Made by a program: the position numbers and the translations under genes. 64,000 nt of DNA from a bacterium (lineage in GTDB: Bacteria; Bacillota; Clostridia; Lachnospirales; Lachnospiraceae): positions 1-64,000 of the forward strand of contig JAMPFT010000005.1 in NCBI GenBank assembly GCA_023664305.1, in the 5' to 3' direction. A model generated the notes under the pieces. It ran no database searches. It saw only the letters and a program-made list of their open reading frames with translations, and was not told the origin of the DNA. Positions 54,500 to 63,313 of the stretch are shown here, piece after piece. Each line of letters starts with the position of its first letter. Positions within the stretch are counted from its first letter, which is position 1.

Positions 54500-55567
54500 A
54501 TGGTATTGCAGATTTTAATCCTATTTATGATCCTGTTTGTTCTTCCGACGCTTGTGGGAGGCATTTTTGCCGCTGCGGCGGAGAGAGGAAACAGGCTTTT
54601 GTTCCGGTGGGTGAGCGGACAGTTTTGTCTCTGGGCAGGATTTTTGCTGATCTGCGTGCCTGTGATTCTGATACGGCAGGGTGACGGATTTACCGATGTG
54701 ATAAAAATGAACGCCGTGTTTGCGGCGGCTATGCTGCTGTTTTCCGCAGGGGTGGAGGTTAAGAGGCGCGTGACCGCGGGGAGGAGGATCCCTGTCGAGG
54801 GAAGCGGCCGCAGAGTCGATCTTCCGGCGGCTGCGCTCTGGGTCTTAGTGTTGGGGCTGTTGATTTTGCAGCTGATCATGGCGGTGACGCTGGCCTATGA
54901 GGAGGGGGATGACGCCTTTTATGTGGCGACAGCTTCTATCACTGCGGAATCTGAAACCATGTATAAGATACTGCCCTATACCGGAGGAGCTACCGGGTTT
55001 GACGCACGGCACGGGCTGGCGCCCTTTCCGATCTGGGTAGCTATGCTGGGCTGGCTCTCCGGGATGCATCCGGCGGCGGTGGCACACGTTGTTTTGCCGG
55101 TGGTGCTGATTTTGATGGCATATGCCGTTTTCTATATGCTGGGAAAACATTTATTTCGGGAGGGTGGGCGTAAGCTGCCCCTGTTTCTGCTCTTTTTGGA
55201 GCTTTTGATATTGTGCGGCGGTCAGTCCCTTTACACGGCGGAGAATTTTCTGCTGGTGAGAACGGCGCAGGGGAAGGCGGTTCTGGCTCAGATTGTGATT
55301 CCTTTTCTGATACTTCTTCTGGCGGTTCTTCTTGAGAAGCTGCAGCAGGGCGGCAGGGTGAAGCCTGCATATTGGCTGCTGTTGGGTCTGACTGCGCTGT
55401 CAGGCAGTCTGTGCAGCACGCAGGGGGTATTGTTGACGGTTATGCTTTTGGGAGGGGTATCCGCGTGCGCGGCGCTCTGCTATCACAGATGGAAGGTGCT
55501 GCTGCCGACGGCGGCCTGCTGTGTCGTGCCGACTGTCCTGGCGTTCCTTTATTTTTTTGTGAACTGA
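54500..55567 (+). CDS. DUF6077-like membrane protein, N-terminal part
   Basis: 355 residues with about nine helices. The outer loop EEGDDAFYVATASI, and RHGLAPFPIWVAMLGWLSG, is the DUF6077 signature with the acidic pair expected for a GT-C active site. The usual family length is well over 500, and the next gene (55581) supplies the missing helices and soluble tail, so the protein seems split in two by a frame change near 55567. An apparent ribosome site GAGAGGAAG before the second start could make it a genuine two-chain protein. Confidence 0.7.
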   Translation: MVLQILILFMILFVLPTLVGGIFAAAAERGNRLLFRWVSGQFCLWAGFLLICVPVILIRQGDGFTDVIKMNAVFAAAMLLFSAGVEVKRRVTAGRRIPVEGSGRRVDLPAAALWVLVLGLLILQLIMAVTLAYEEGDDAFYVATASITAESETMYKILPYTGGATGFDARHGLAPFPIWVAMLGWLSGMHPAAVAHVVLPVVLILMAYAVFYMLGKHLFREGGRKLPLFLLFLELLILCGGQSLYTAENFLLVRTAQGKAVLAQIVIPFLILLLAVLLEKLQQGGRVKPAYWLLLGLTALSGSLCSTQGVLLTVMLLGGVSACAALCYHRWKVLLPTAACCVVPTVLAFLYFFVN

Positions 55568-55580
55568 GAGGAAGCGTTGT

Positions 55581-56333
55581 ATGTGGGAAGATGTGGTGTG
55601 GACTTTTCGAAATTATATGGGGACGGGGCTGGTCGTGATATGGTTTCTGGCGGCGCTGATCTATCTGTTCCTCTGTGAGAAGCGCAAGGATCGGAGGATT
55701 CTTTTCGTATATTTTCCGACTGTTGTTCTTGCGTTTTTTTTCAATCCGCTGTTTATGAGAGCGGTTTTTGTGACCATTGGCGGAGAGGTGTATTTCCGTA
55801 TCTGCTGGATCCTGCCGGTTATTTTGGTGATTGCCTATGCTGCCGTAAAGATCTGGGAGAAGCTTAGCGGGGCCGCACAGGCGCTCTTTGCGGCAGCGGC
55901 GGCAGTGCTCATCGTTCTGTCCGGGAAGCCGGTGTATGAGAATAGCTTATACAGCAGAGCGGAAAATATCTATCATGTGCCGGAGAGCGTAGTACAGATC
56001 TGCGACGCGATCACGGTGCCGGGGATAGAGGTGAAGGCCGTTTTCCCGCAGGAGATGCTGCTTTATGTCAGACAGTACGCGCCGCGTGTCTATATGCCCT
56101 ACGGCAGAAATACTTTCGACGAGGAGCTCAACAATTTCCTGCTTGCCATGGAGCGCGATACGGTGGATTTGGAGGAGCTGGCGCCGTATGTCGATGCTAA
56201 GAGATGCCATTATGTTATTTTGCGCGAAACCCAGGAAATTTTGCAGGATCCGGAGGATTACGGATGGGAGCTGTTCGGACAGACGGACGGCTATATCATT
56301 TACCGAAACCAAAAAGTACCGTTTGCCTTATAG
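55581..56333 (+). CDS. DUF6077-like membrane protein, C-terminal part
   Basis: 250 residues: about four helices, then an outer domain of about 110 residues (YHVPESVVQICDAI, PRVYMPYGRNTFDEE). It begins 13 bases after the preceding stop in another frame and completes the DUF6077-like architecture. The last codons and stop lie inside the terminator at 56311-56349. End of the long operon. Confidence 0.65.
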   Translation: MWEDVVWTFRNYMGTGLVVIWFLAALIYLFLCEKRKDRRILFVYFPTVVLAFFFNPLFMRAVFVTIGGEVYFRICWILPVILVIAYAAVKIWEKLSGAAQALFAAAAAVLIVLSGKPVYENSLYSRAENIYHVPESVVQICDAITVPGIEVKAVFPQEMLLYVRQYAPRVYMPYGRNTFDEELNNFLLAMERDTVDLEELAPYVDAKRCHYVILRETQEILQDPEDYGWELFGQTDGYIIYRNQKVPFAL

Positions 56334-56349
56334 ACAAACGGTACTTTTT
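56311..56349. terminator. Bidirectional terminator between convergent genes
   Basis: AAAAAGTACCGTTTG (56311-56325) and CAAACGGTACTTTTT (56335-56349) form a perfect 15-base stem with A and T tails on both sides. It closes the 38-56 kb operon and the minus-strand SGNH gene, and overlaps the stop region of the former. Confidence 0.93.
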
Positions 56350-57365
56350 CAGTCGTCCTCTTCGTAGTAGTTCAGCGCGTACACAAAGCGTTCGGCCACC
56401 AGCCTTCGCCCCTCCACGTTCAGGTGTCTGTTATCGATCAGATAATCCTTTGCGTTGTCTTCCGTGACGGTGCCGTACAGGTTATCTATAAAGGAGACCT
56501 GTCTGGCGGAACAGGAAGAGCCTTCCATAATAGAGTAGGTAGATAACACATCTCTGCCGTAACGAACCTGATCGCTGCTGACATACTCGCCGTCTCTGAT
56601 TTCGTTGGAAAACGAGTAAGTGGGCGACATGACAATGATGCGTATGTGGGGGTAAACAGATTGCAGATACTCGATGCCTGCTTCCAGATTACCGGTAAAG
56701 GTGGTAATGTCAGTGGAGTCGTCGTCGTTGTACATGGGGTGCCCGATCAGATAATCGTAGGCATCGTACATGACGGCAATCACATCCACGGTGCTGAAAT
56801 CGACAGAAGCAAGCGTATCCAGGGCCTCCTGTGCGTCTTCCGGAATATTCTCTCCAAGCACATCGGCCGCACGCTCAAATGTGATGGCTTTTCCGGCGCC
56901 GCCGGCGTAAACGGCTAACCAGTAAAATGTATAGGCATCCATTGGCCGCTCAGTCCAGATGAGGGGGTTCCGCTCGGCTGCCAGATAGCTCTTTCCGATA
57001 GAGCAATTGTATACGGTTGCGCCGGTCATCTCGCCGATCATGGCGACAAGGTTGTCTTGTGAGTCCCTGTCGTCGGCCAGGGGAGCATTTCCGAAAAATA
57101 CGATGGAAAGACCGTCCTCGGTATTGAGAGGAATAGGCATACCGTCTTCGTCTGTGAGAGGAACCATGAGATCCAGGTTGTCTTCGTAGGTTCCCTCTAT
57201 GTTGTCGCGTATATCATCCTGACTGATAAATTCTCCCCAGTTCCTGAAGCGGAAAAGGATTGTGAATAATACCAGGAGCACGCTGGCGATCAGAACCATG
57301 TGAAGATTGATGCGAAAGCGTTTTTTTTGCGGTTTTTCCTGATCTGTCATTTTATCATTTTCCAT
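56349..57365 (-). CDS. SGNH-like membrane-anchored protein (paralog 3, degenerate)
   Basis: ATG 57365 is chosen because GGAGG lies just upstream; the frame reaches 57410. 338 residues with a signal anchor at about 21-43. It aligns with the SGNH proteins at 36421 and 46685 (SIVFFGNAPLADDRDSQ against FFGDSVFGN; ATVYNCSIGKSY; final DNRHLNVEGRR), but the nucleophile motif GDS reads GNA and the GxND block reads MYDAYDYL. The Asp-His motif remains. It is therefore probably inactive as hydrolase and may bind ligand or partner. A TATAAT lies upstream on the minus strand. Confidence 0.75.
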   Translation of the reverse strand: MENDKMTDQEKPQKKRFRINLHMVLIASVLLVLFTILFRFRNWGEFISQDDIRDNIEGTYEDNLDLMVPLTDEDGMPIPLNTEDGLSIVFFGNAPLADDRDSQDNLVAMIGEMTGATVYNCSIGKSYLAAERNPLIWTERPMDAYTFYWLAVYAGGAGKAITFERAADVLGENIPEDAQEALDTLASVDFSTVDVIAVMYDAYDYLIGHPMYNDDDSTDITTFTGNLEAGIEYLQSVYPHIRIIVMSPTYSFSNEIRDGEYVSSDQVRYGRDVLSTYSIMEGSSCSARQVSFIDNLYGTVTEDNAKDYLIDNRHLNVEGRRLVAERFVYALNYYEEDD

Positions 57366-57493
57366 GTCAACCTCCATGCCGCCGCGCGGCAGTTTTCTTT
57401 CTTGTTCCATTTTACTATTATAAATTGAGAAAGTCCATTTTATTAAACAGAATTAAAAAGATTTAAGAAATTATGAAGAAATGACATAAAAGC

Positions 57494-57522
57494 TTGAAGC
57501 GGATTCGGCTCGATGCTATAAT
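57494..57522 (+). promoter_or_regulatory. Promoter of the GH25 wall protein
   Basis: TTGAAG (57494-57499), 17-base spacer, TATAAT (57517-57522), 70 bases before the ATG at 57592. Confidence 0.8.
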
Positions 57523-57591
57523 GTTACAGAATTGTTAAATTGGGGATGTTATGTCATTCTGCTGACAGTCGGACGGAAGGAGTTTACAGGG

Positions 57592-60500
57592 ATGAAAAAG
57601 CTTTTTAATCATACAAAGAGGCCTGTGAATGAGTGGGCAGGTTACGAAGAGGAAGATTATGATTATGACCGGGAGAGCGGCGAGGATGCTTATTCGGCGG
57701 AGATAGAAGAGGACGCGGAAGGATACGGGGACGAGACCGCGTACGAGGATGAGGAAGGGTACGGAGATGAGACCGCGTATGAAGACGCGGAGGGATATGG
57801 GGACGAGACCGTGTATGAGGACGGAACCGCATATGCGAAAGAGTATGGGGATGAGGACGCGGAAGGATACGGAGACGAGACCGTATATGAGGATGTGGAA
57901 GGGTACGGAGACGCGGCCGCATATGAAGGGGCAGAAGGGTACGGAGACGCGGCCGTATACGAAGATGCGGAAGAGTACGGAGACGAGACCGTGTATGAGG
58001 ACGCGGACGGATATGAGGGCGTGGCCGCATATGAAGATGTGGAAGGGTATGCTGCAGGCGCTTCCTTCGCCGGAGACGCTGCGGACAACGGTGAAATATA
58101 TTATGAGGACGATTTCCTCTATGATGCAGAGTACGCGGAGGAAGAGGACGACGAGGAGGAACCGGAGAGAAAAGGATTCTGGGCGGCGGTTCGCGGCATG
58201 ACGGTTTTGGACCGGGTGATTGCGGTTACCGGCGCGGCGGTGCTGGTTCTTATCCTGATTACGGGCGGCATATTTATAAACTCCAGAATCGTACAGAACC
58301 AGGTATCCGATTTCGTCAGCGTAGGAGCACAGCTGGAAGATATCTCCGTGATCGGCGAGGTGGGGCTGCTTGCCGTTGCCGACGCGCAGATGGCAAAGAT
58401 TTCCGCGTCGGTGATGGTAGAGGAGGAACCGGACGGAAACGACGACTGGAGATGGGACGAGGATTATGAGGAGAAGGATTATTCCAGTCAGGTGACGGTG
58501 GCGCTGAATATGACATCTATCCAGAAGGATCTGAAGATCAAATTTATCAACCAGAAAACGGGAAAGCTTATTGCAAATGTCCCGTTTGCCGTGACGATAA
58601 AGGATCCTGACGGTAAGACAAGCATCTGGTCGGACGACGATATGGACGGTATCATCTATAAGAAGGACATTACGCCCGGAAATTATGAAGTGGCAATGGA
58701 AGACTTGACAGACGAAAAATACGATAAGTATTTGATCTCCACAGAAAAAAGGACGGTGGCCGTCAAAAAGGATATTTCCTATCAGAAGGTGGATGTGGCC
58801 AACGAAGTGAAGTCGGAGAATGAGATCGACGTAAGCAAGGAGGATACCGCAAAAAACGAGGTTGCGGTGGAGTCCGTGCTGCAGGATACGGTAGCCTGGG
58901 TGGAGAGTAAGGCGATCGAGAATATTTACAGCGAGGTGAAAAAGGACACCATCCCCAATCCGCTTACGCTGGCTTCGGTGTCAAAGAGCTTTCTGCGGAT
59001 AGACGAGACGGCAGCGATTTCCCCGGCGGCGCTGGAGCTGGAGATCGGAAAGATGGGCCGTCTTACGGTGGGAAGCTTCACTCCTGCGTTGAATGAGGGT
59101 GAAACTTTCGGAGGAGAGGTCAGCAGGACGGATGTTAAATGGGAATCAAGCGACTCTGCCGTTGCCACGGTTGACGGGAACGGAACGGTGACCGCGGTGG
59201 CGGCGGGAACCGCGACAGTGACCTATACCGCAACGGTAACTTATAAAGTGCAGTGGGATGAGGCTGATCCCACGGAACCGAGCACCGATCCTGATCCGAG
59301 CACCGACCCCGATCCGAGCACCGACCCCGACCCGAGCACGGAGCCGAGTGAGACAACGGAACCGAGCGGGACAACAGAGCCCGACCCTTCCAACACACCG
59401 GAGCCTTCCTCCGAGATGCCCTCTTCCGAAGCGGCAGAATCCGCGGCTGCGGGAGTGCCTGCGCCTATGTCTTTGCGTGAAGAGGAAAGGAAAGAGACAA
59501 TCAGCGGAACCTGTACCGTGACGGTGAAGGCAGCTGTGGCCGGGGGAACCCTGACGGTGGATAAATCGGACGTGACGGCGGTAATAAAAGGCACGGCGGT
59601 GGTTCAGGCGAAGGCGGAAGGCTTTACCGAGGGCCGGGAACTGGTTTATACGGCAAAGTCCGACAAGGAGACGGTTGCCACCGTGACGGCGGACGCCGCG
59701 GGTAAGATTACGGTAACGGGCGTGGCTGCCGGCACGGCAAAGATCCGGGTGACGGTGAATTATAAGGACGGCACGGCGGAGACGGAAGCGACGGCGGAGA
59801 TTACCGTGATGGTGGGAGCGAACAAGGCGATTACCCTGGAGAAGACTACCTGCACGGTTTATATGGCAAATCCGATCGTGTTGACGGCAAAGATCAGCAA
59901 CACGTCCGCCCCCACAGTGACGGCTGTGTCCTCGGATACCAACGTGTTGAAGGTGACGCTGGGGGCGCTGAAGACGGAGAACGGCGTTACCACGGCGCCT
60001 GTCACTCTGGAGGGCCTGAAGGAAGGAAGCGCCAAACTGACAGTGAAATGTGTGGAAAACGGCGAGGAAGTCCAGGCAGAGTGTGTGATCACGGTTAAGC
60101 CGAACCCCAAGGAAAACAAAACGACGGAGCTTAAGGATCAGAACGGAGAGCAGATTTACGTTTTTGAAAATAATCAGTACCGAAAGGCTGTTCACGCGGA
60201 TTATTATACCTTTGACAAGTTTTATAAAAAGTCGGGGGTAAAGTATACCGGCTGGCAGACGATCGACGGTAAGGTTTATTTCTTTAATGCGGATGGCAAC
60301 AAGGTGACGGGAGAGCAGGTCATCCAGGGCGCAAAGTATAATTTCGGAAGCGACGGCGCGCGCATCAACGGAAACGGCCTGATGGGAATCGATGTCTCCA
60401 AGTGGAACGGAACGATAGACTGGGCGGCGGTAAAAAATTCCGGCGTCAATTATGTGATTATACGCTGCGGATACAGAGGCTCTTCTCAGGGTAAACTGGT

Positions 60501-60969
60501 AGAGGATCCCAAGTTTGTCTCCAATATCAAGGGGGCAACGGCAGCAGGGCTCAAGGTAGGCGTCTATTTCTTCACACAGGCGATGGACGAGAGAGAAGCG
60601 GTGGAAGAGGCGTCCATGGTGCTGGAGCAGATTAAGAACTATAAGATTTCCTATCCGGTATTCCTGGACGTGGAATCCAGCGGCGGCCGGGCGGACGCAA
60701 TCAGCAGGGAGACCAGAACGGCAGTCTGCAAGGCATTCTGCCAGACAATCCAGAATGCAAATTATACCGCGGGCATCTACGCCAACAAGAACTGGTTTGA
60801 AAACAAGATCAACGCCAGTGAGCTGAGCGCCTATAAAATATGGCTTGCACAGTATGCTTCGACGCCCACCTATACAGGGAAATATGATCTCTGGCAGTAC
60901 AGGTCTACCGGTAAGGTAACGGGGATCAGCGGAAACGTGGATCTGAACCTGAGTTATATGGGATATTAG
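57592..60969 (+). CDS. GH25 lysozyme-like wall protein with acidic repeats and Ig-like domains
   Basis: ATG 57592 follows AAGGAG; the frame from 57532 is too close to the promoter. 1125 residues. Order: acidic Tyr/Gly-rich repeats (about 40-160); one helix (about 209-229); a prealbumin-like region (IKFINQKTGKLIA...NYEVAMED); a Big_2 Ig-like domain; a Thr/Pro/Asp linker with STDPDP repeats; two more Ig-like regions; a choline-binding-like repeat (GWQTIDGKVYFF); and a GH25 domain from about 930 with GIDVSKWNG and the catalytic DVES. GH25 enzymes cut peptidoglycan. The N-terminus should be cytoplasmic, so the repeats face inside. Confidence 0.88.
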   Translation: MKKLFNHTKRPVNEWAGYEEEDYDYDRESGEDAYSAEIEEDAEGYGDETAYEDEEGYGDETAYEDAEGYGDETVYEDGTAYAKEYGDEDAEGYGDETVYEDVEGYGDAAAYEGAEGYGDAAVYEDAEEYGDETVYEDADGYEGVAAYEDVEGYAAGASFAGDAADNGEIYYEDDFLYDAEYAEEEDDEEEPERKGFWAAVRGMTVLDRVIAVTGAAVLVLILITGGIFINSRIVQNQVSDFVSVGAQLEDISVIGEVGLLAVADAQMAKISASVMVEEEPDGNDDWRWDEDYEEKDYSSQVTVALNMTSIQKDLKIKFINQKTGKLIANVPFAVTIKDPDGKTSIWSDDDMDGIIYKKDITPGNYEVAMEDLTDEKYDKYLISTEKRTVAVKKDISYQKVDVANEVKSENEIDVSKEDTAKNEVAVESVLQDTVAWVESKAIENIYSEVKKDTIPNPLTLASVSKSFLRIDETAAISPAALELEIGKMGRLTVGSFTPALNEGETFGGEVSRTDVKWESSDSAVATVDGNGTVTAVAAGTATVTYTATVTYKVQWDEADPTEPSTDPDPSTDPDPSTDPDPSTEPSETTEPSGTTEPDPSNTPEPSSEMPSSEAAESAAAGVPAPMSLREEERKETISGTCTVTVKAAVAGGTLTVDKSDVTAVIKGTAVVQAKAEGFTEGRELVYTAKSDKETVATVTADAAGKITVTGVAAGTAKIRVTVNYKDGTAETEATAEITVMVGANKAITLEKTTCTVYMANPIVLTAKISNTSAPTVTAVSSDTNVLKVTLGALKTENGVTTAPVTLEGLKEGSAKLTVKCVENGEEVQAECVITVKPNPKENKTTELKDQNGEQIYVFENNQYRKAVHADYYTFDKFYKKSGVKYTGWQTIDGKVYFFNADGNKVTGEQVIQGAKYNFGSDGARINGNGLMGIDVSKWNGTIDWAAVKNSGVNYVIIRCGYRGSSQGKLVEDPKFVSNIKGATAAGLKVGVYFFTQAMDEREAVEEASMVLEQIKNYKISYPVFLDVESSGGRADAISRETRTAVCKAFCQTIQNANYTAGIYANKNWFENKINASELSAYKIWLAQYASTPTYTGKYDLWQYRSTGKVTGISGNVDLNLSYMGY
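57709..58060 (+). repeat. Degenerate 33-base tandem repeat coding EGYGDETVYED
   Basis: About nine imperfect copies of an 11-residue unit [ED]-[AVE]-EGYGDE-T-[AV]-YED, with spacers, within the GH25 gene. Strongly acidic with two tyrosines per unit. Confidence 0.85.
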
Positions 60970-60977
60970 CGAGCAAA

Positions 60978-61036
60978 GATTTTCTGAGACTGCAAGAGGG
61001 TGTACACACCTCTTTAGTACAAAGCCTAAGAAAATC
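60978..61036. repeat. Nested inverted repeats after the GH25 gene
   Basis: GATTTTCTGAG (60978-60988) pairs with CTAAGAAAATC (61026-61036), enclosing a second hairpin AAGAGGGTGTACACACCTCTT (60994-61014). May be part of the GH25 transcript end. Confidence 0.6.
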
Positions 61037-61068
61037 CAAGCTGCACAAAGCGAAAAGCTCGCCTGGAA

Positions 61069-61100
61069 GGATGCCCGAAGAAAGGGCATTCTTCTGTTTT
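61069..61100 (+). terminator. Rho-independent terminator before rmlB
   Basis: GGATGCCC (61069-61076), loop GAAGAAA, GGGCATTC (61084-61091), then TTCTGTTTT. Eight-base stem with one wobble. Isolates rmlB-rmlA from the GH25 gene. Confidence 0.75.
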
Positions 61101-61151
61101 GAGGGGGCGATTGCTTAAGAAGCATACAAATTTTTTTAAGAATAAAAGTGT

Positions 61152-61180
61152 TTGGAAATGCGTGGAAAGTGTGATATGAT
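61152..61180 (+). promoter_or_regulatory. Promoter of rmlB-rmlA
   Basis: TTGGAA (61152-61157), 17-base spacer, TATGAT (61175-61180), 94 bases before the rmlB start. The rest of the 304-base gap holds the two hairpins listed and no gene. Confidence 0.65.
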
Positions 61181-61273
61181 AGAAACAACCGCATCCGGCT
61201 CCCGTCGGCGGAGGCAATTTCGGCGGGAAAAAGGCGGATAATACGGAAATACAGCTTAAGAGAGGATTTTTCT

Positions 61274-62356
61274 ATGAGAACTTATCTGGTGACAGGGGGA
61301 GCGGGGTTTATCGGCTCCAACTACATTCACTACATGTTCAGAAAATACGGCGGCGATATCCGCATTATCAACGTGGATGCGCTGACTTATGCGGGCAATC
61401 TGGAGAATCTGAAGGATATTGAAAACCGTCCGAATTATTCTTTTATCAGGGCGGACGTCTGCGACAAGGCGGCGATTTCTGCGATCTTTGCAGGGAACGA
61501 TATCGACAGGGTAGTTCACTTTGCGGCGGAGAGCCATGTGGACCGGAGTATCCGTGAGCCGGAGGTCTTTGTCAGAACCAATGTGCTGGGGACGGCGGTT
61601 ATGCTTAACTGTGCCAGGGAAGCGTGGGAGCTGCCGGACGGAACATATCCGGCGGACAAGAAATTTCTTCATGTTTCCACGGACGAGGTGTACGGGTCCC
61701 TGCCTGAGGATGACAGCGCCTTTTTTTACGAGACAACGCCTTATGCGCCGCACAGCCCTTATTCGGCCAGCAAGGCGGGATCGGACATGCTGGTGAAGGC
61801 ATATATGGATACTTACCGTTTCCCGGCGAATATCACCAACTGCTCCAACAATTACGGACCTTACCAGTTCCCGGAGAAGCTGATTCCGCTGATTATCAAC
61901 AATGCGCTTCAGGGGAAAAAGCTTCCGGTTTACGGCGACGGAAAGAACGTCCGGGACTGGCTTTTTGTGGAGGATCATGCAAAAGCAATCGACATGGTAC
62001 AGGAGCAGGGACGGCTGTTCGAAACCTACAATATCGGCGGGCACAATGAGAAGCAGAACATAGAGATCATTCAGACGATTCTGGAGGTTTTACAGGAGAT
62101 GCTGCCGGAGGGGGATCCCAGAAAGGCTTATGTCAACGGGGATCTGATCACCTATGTGGAGGACCGCAAGGGACACGACAGAAGATACGCCATCGCGCCG
62201 GATAAGATCAGGAGGGAGATCGGATGGGAGCCGGAGACGATGTTCCGGGAGGGAATCCGCAAAACAATCCGTTGGTATTTTGAGAACGAGGAATGGATGA
62301 AAAATATGACCAGCGGCGATTACCAGAAATATTACAGTGAGATGTACGAAAAATAA
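61274..62356 (+). CDS. rmlB: dTDP-glucose 4,6-dehydratase, RmlB
   Basis: 360 residues. NAD-binding GGAGFIGSNYIHYM (8-21), FAAESHVDRSI, STDEVYGSL, catalytic tyrosine and lysine in SPYSASKAGSD, and the sugar-binding NNYGPYQFPEKLIPL are all present. It turns dTDP-glucose into dTDP-4-keto-6-deoxyglucose, which feeds WecE (50135) and any rhamnose pathway encoded elsewhere. First gene of a short operon with rmlA and a GH25 gene. Confidence 0.96.
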   Translation: MRTYLVTGGAGFIGSNYIHYMFRKYGGDIRIINVDALTYAGNLENLKDIENRPNYSFIRADVCDKAAISAIFAGNDIDRVVHFAAESHVDRSIREPEVFVRTNVLGTAVMLNCAREAWELPDGTYPADKKFLHVSTDEVYGSLPEDDSAFFYETTPYAPHSPYSASKAGSDMLVKAYMDTYRFPANITNCSNNYGPYQFPEKLIPLIINNALQGKKLPVYGDGKNVRDWLFVEDHAKAIDMVQEQGRLFETYNIGGHNEKQNIEIIQTILEVLQEMLPEGDPRKAYVNGDLITYVEDRKGHDRRYAIAPDKIRREIGWEPETMFREGIRKTIRWYFENEEWMKNMTSGDYQKYYSEMYEK

Positions 62357-62443
62357 AAAGTAACCGTAAAATGGGAACGATAGACGTCGTTCCCATTCGG
62401 CGCGCAAAGAGGGCTGTCTTTCAGGGCCCCAAAAGGAGGAGTT

Positions 62444-63313
62444 ATGAAGGGAATTATTCTGGCCGGGGGCTCGGGAACAAGGCTGTATCCGTTGACAAAA
62501 GCGATTTCCAAGCAGATTATGCCGGTATATGACAAGCCGATGATTTATTATCCGCTTTCCATCCTGATGCTGGCGGGTATCCGGGAAGTGCTGGTTATTT
62601 CCACACCCAGAGATCTGCCGGTATTTGAGGAGCTTTTGGGCGACGGTCATCAGCTGGGAATGCAGTTTTCCTACGCCGTGCAGGAAAGCCCCAGAGGGTT
62701 GGCGGACGCTTTTATCATCGGGGCGGATTTTATCGGCGACGACAGAGTGGCGCTGGTGTTGGGCGACAATATTTTTTACGGACAGAGCTTTTCCAGGGTG
62801 CTGAGAGAGGTGGCGCTGCGGGAAAAGGGAGCGACTATTTTCGGCTATTATGTGCGGGATCCCAGAGAGTACGGCGTTGTAGAGTTTGACGAAAGCGGAA
62901 AGGCTGTTTCCATCGAGGAGAAGCCGGAAAATCCCAAAAGTAACTACGCGGTGCCAGGCCTGTATTTTTACGATAACGACGTGGTGGAGATCGCCCGGAA
63001 CGTGAAGCCCTCCGCCAGGGGCGAGATCGAGATCACGGCGGTAAACAACGAATATCTGCGCAGGGGGGATCTTTATGTGGAAACCCTGGGGAGAGGCTTT
63101 GCATGGCTTGACACGGGCAACCATGACGCGTTATTGGATGCCTCGGATTTTGTGGCGGCTTTCCAGAAGAGGCAGGGACTTTATATCTCCTGTATCGAGG
63201 AGATTGCCTATAAGAGGGGATTTATCGACAAGGAACAGCTGATCAGACTGGCGGAGCCGCTGATGAAAACAAATTACGGAAAATATTTGGTTGAGGTAGC
63301 AAATGGACTCTAA
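62444..63313 (+). CDS. rmlA: Glucose-1-phosphate thymidylyltransferase, RmlA
   Basis: 289 residues, the standard length. [17 protein letters not shown] (8-24), [18 protein letters not shown] and the [20 protein letters not shown] segment are diagnostic. It makes dTDP-glucose from glucose-1-phosphate and dTTP. AAAGGAGGAG precedes the ATG. rmlC and rmlD are not in the window, so in this locus the product is most simply explained by WecE. The last 11 bases overlap the next gene. Confidence 0.96.
   Translation: MKGIILAGGSGTRLYPLTKAISKQIMPVYDKPMIYYPLSILMLAGIREVLVISTPRDLPVFEELLGDGHQLGMQFSYAVQESPRGLADAFIIGADFIGDDRVALVLGDNIFYGQSFSRVLREVALREKGATIFGYYVRDPREYGVVEFDESGKAVSIEEKPENPKSNYAVPGLYFYDNDVVEIARNVKPSARGEIEITAVNNEYLRRGDLYVETLGRGFAWLDTGNHDALLDASDFVAAFQKRQGLYISCIEEIAYKRGFIDKEQLIRLAEPLMKTNYGKYLVEVANGL

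Noticed and set aside
57709-58060. CRISPR-like array
   Set aside because: The repeat is an in-frame protein repeat without unique spacers and there are no cas genes.
57605-58088. Long minus-strand open frames rich in Arg-Pro or Ser-Tyr
   Set aside because: They mirror the repetitive plus-strand code of the GH25 protein and have no ribosome site or domain.
61274-63313. Complete dTDP-rhamnose operon
   Set aside because: Only rmlB and rmlA are present; rmlC and rmlD are not in the window.
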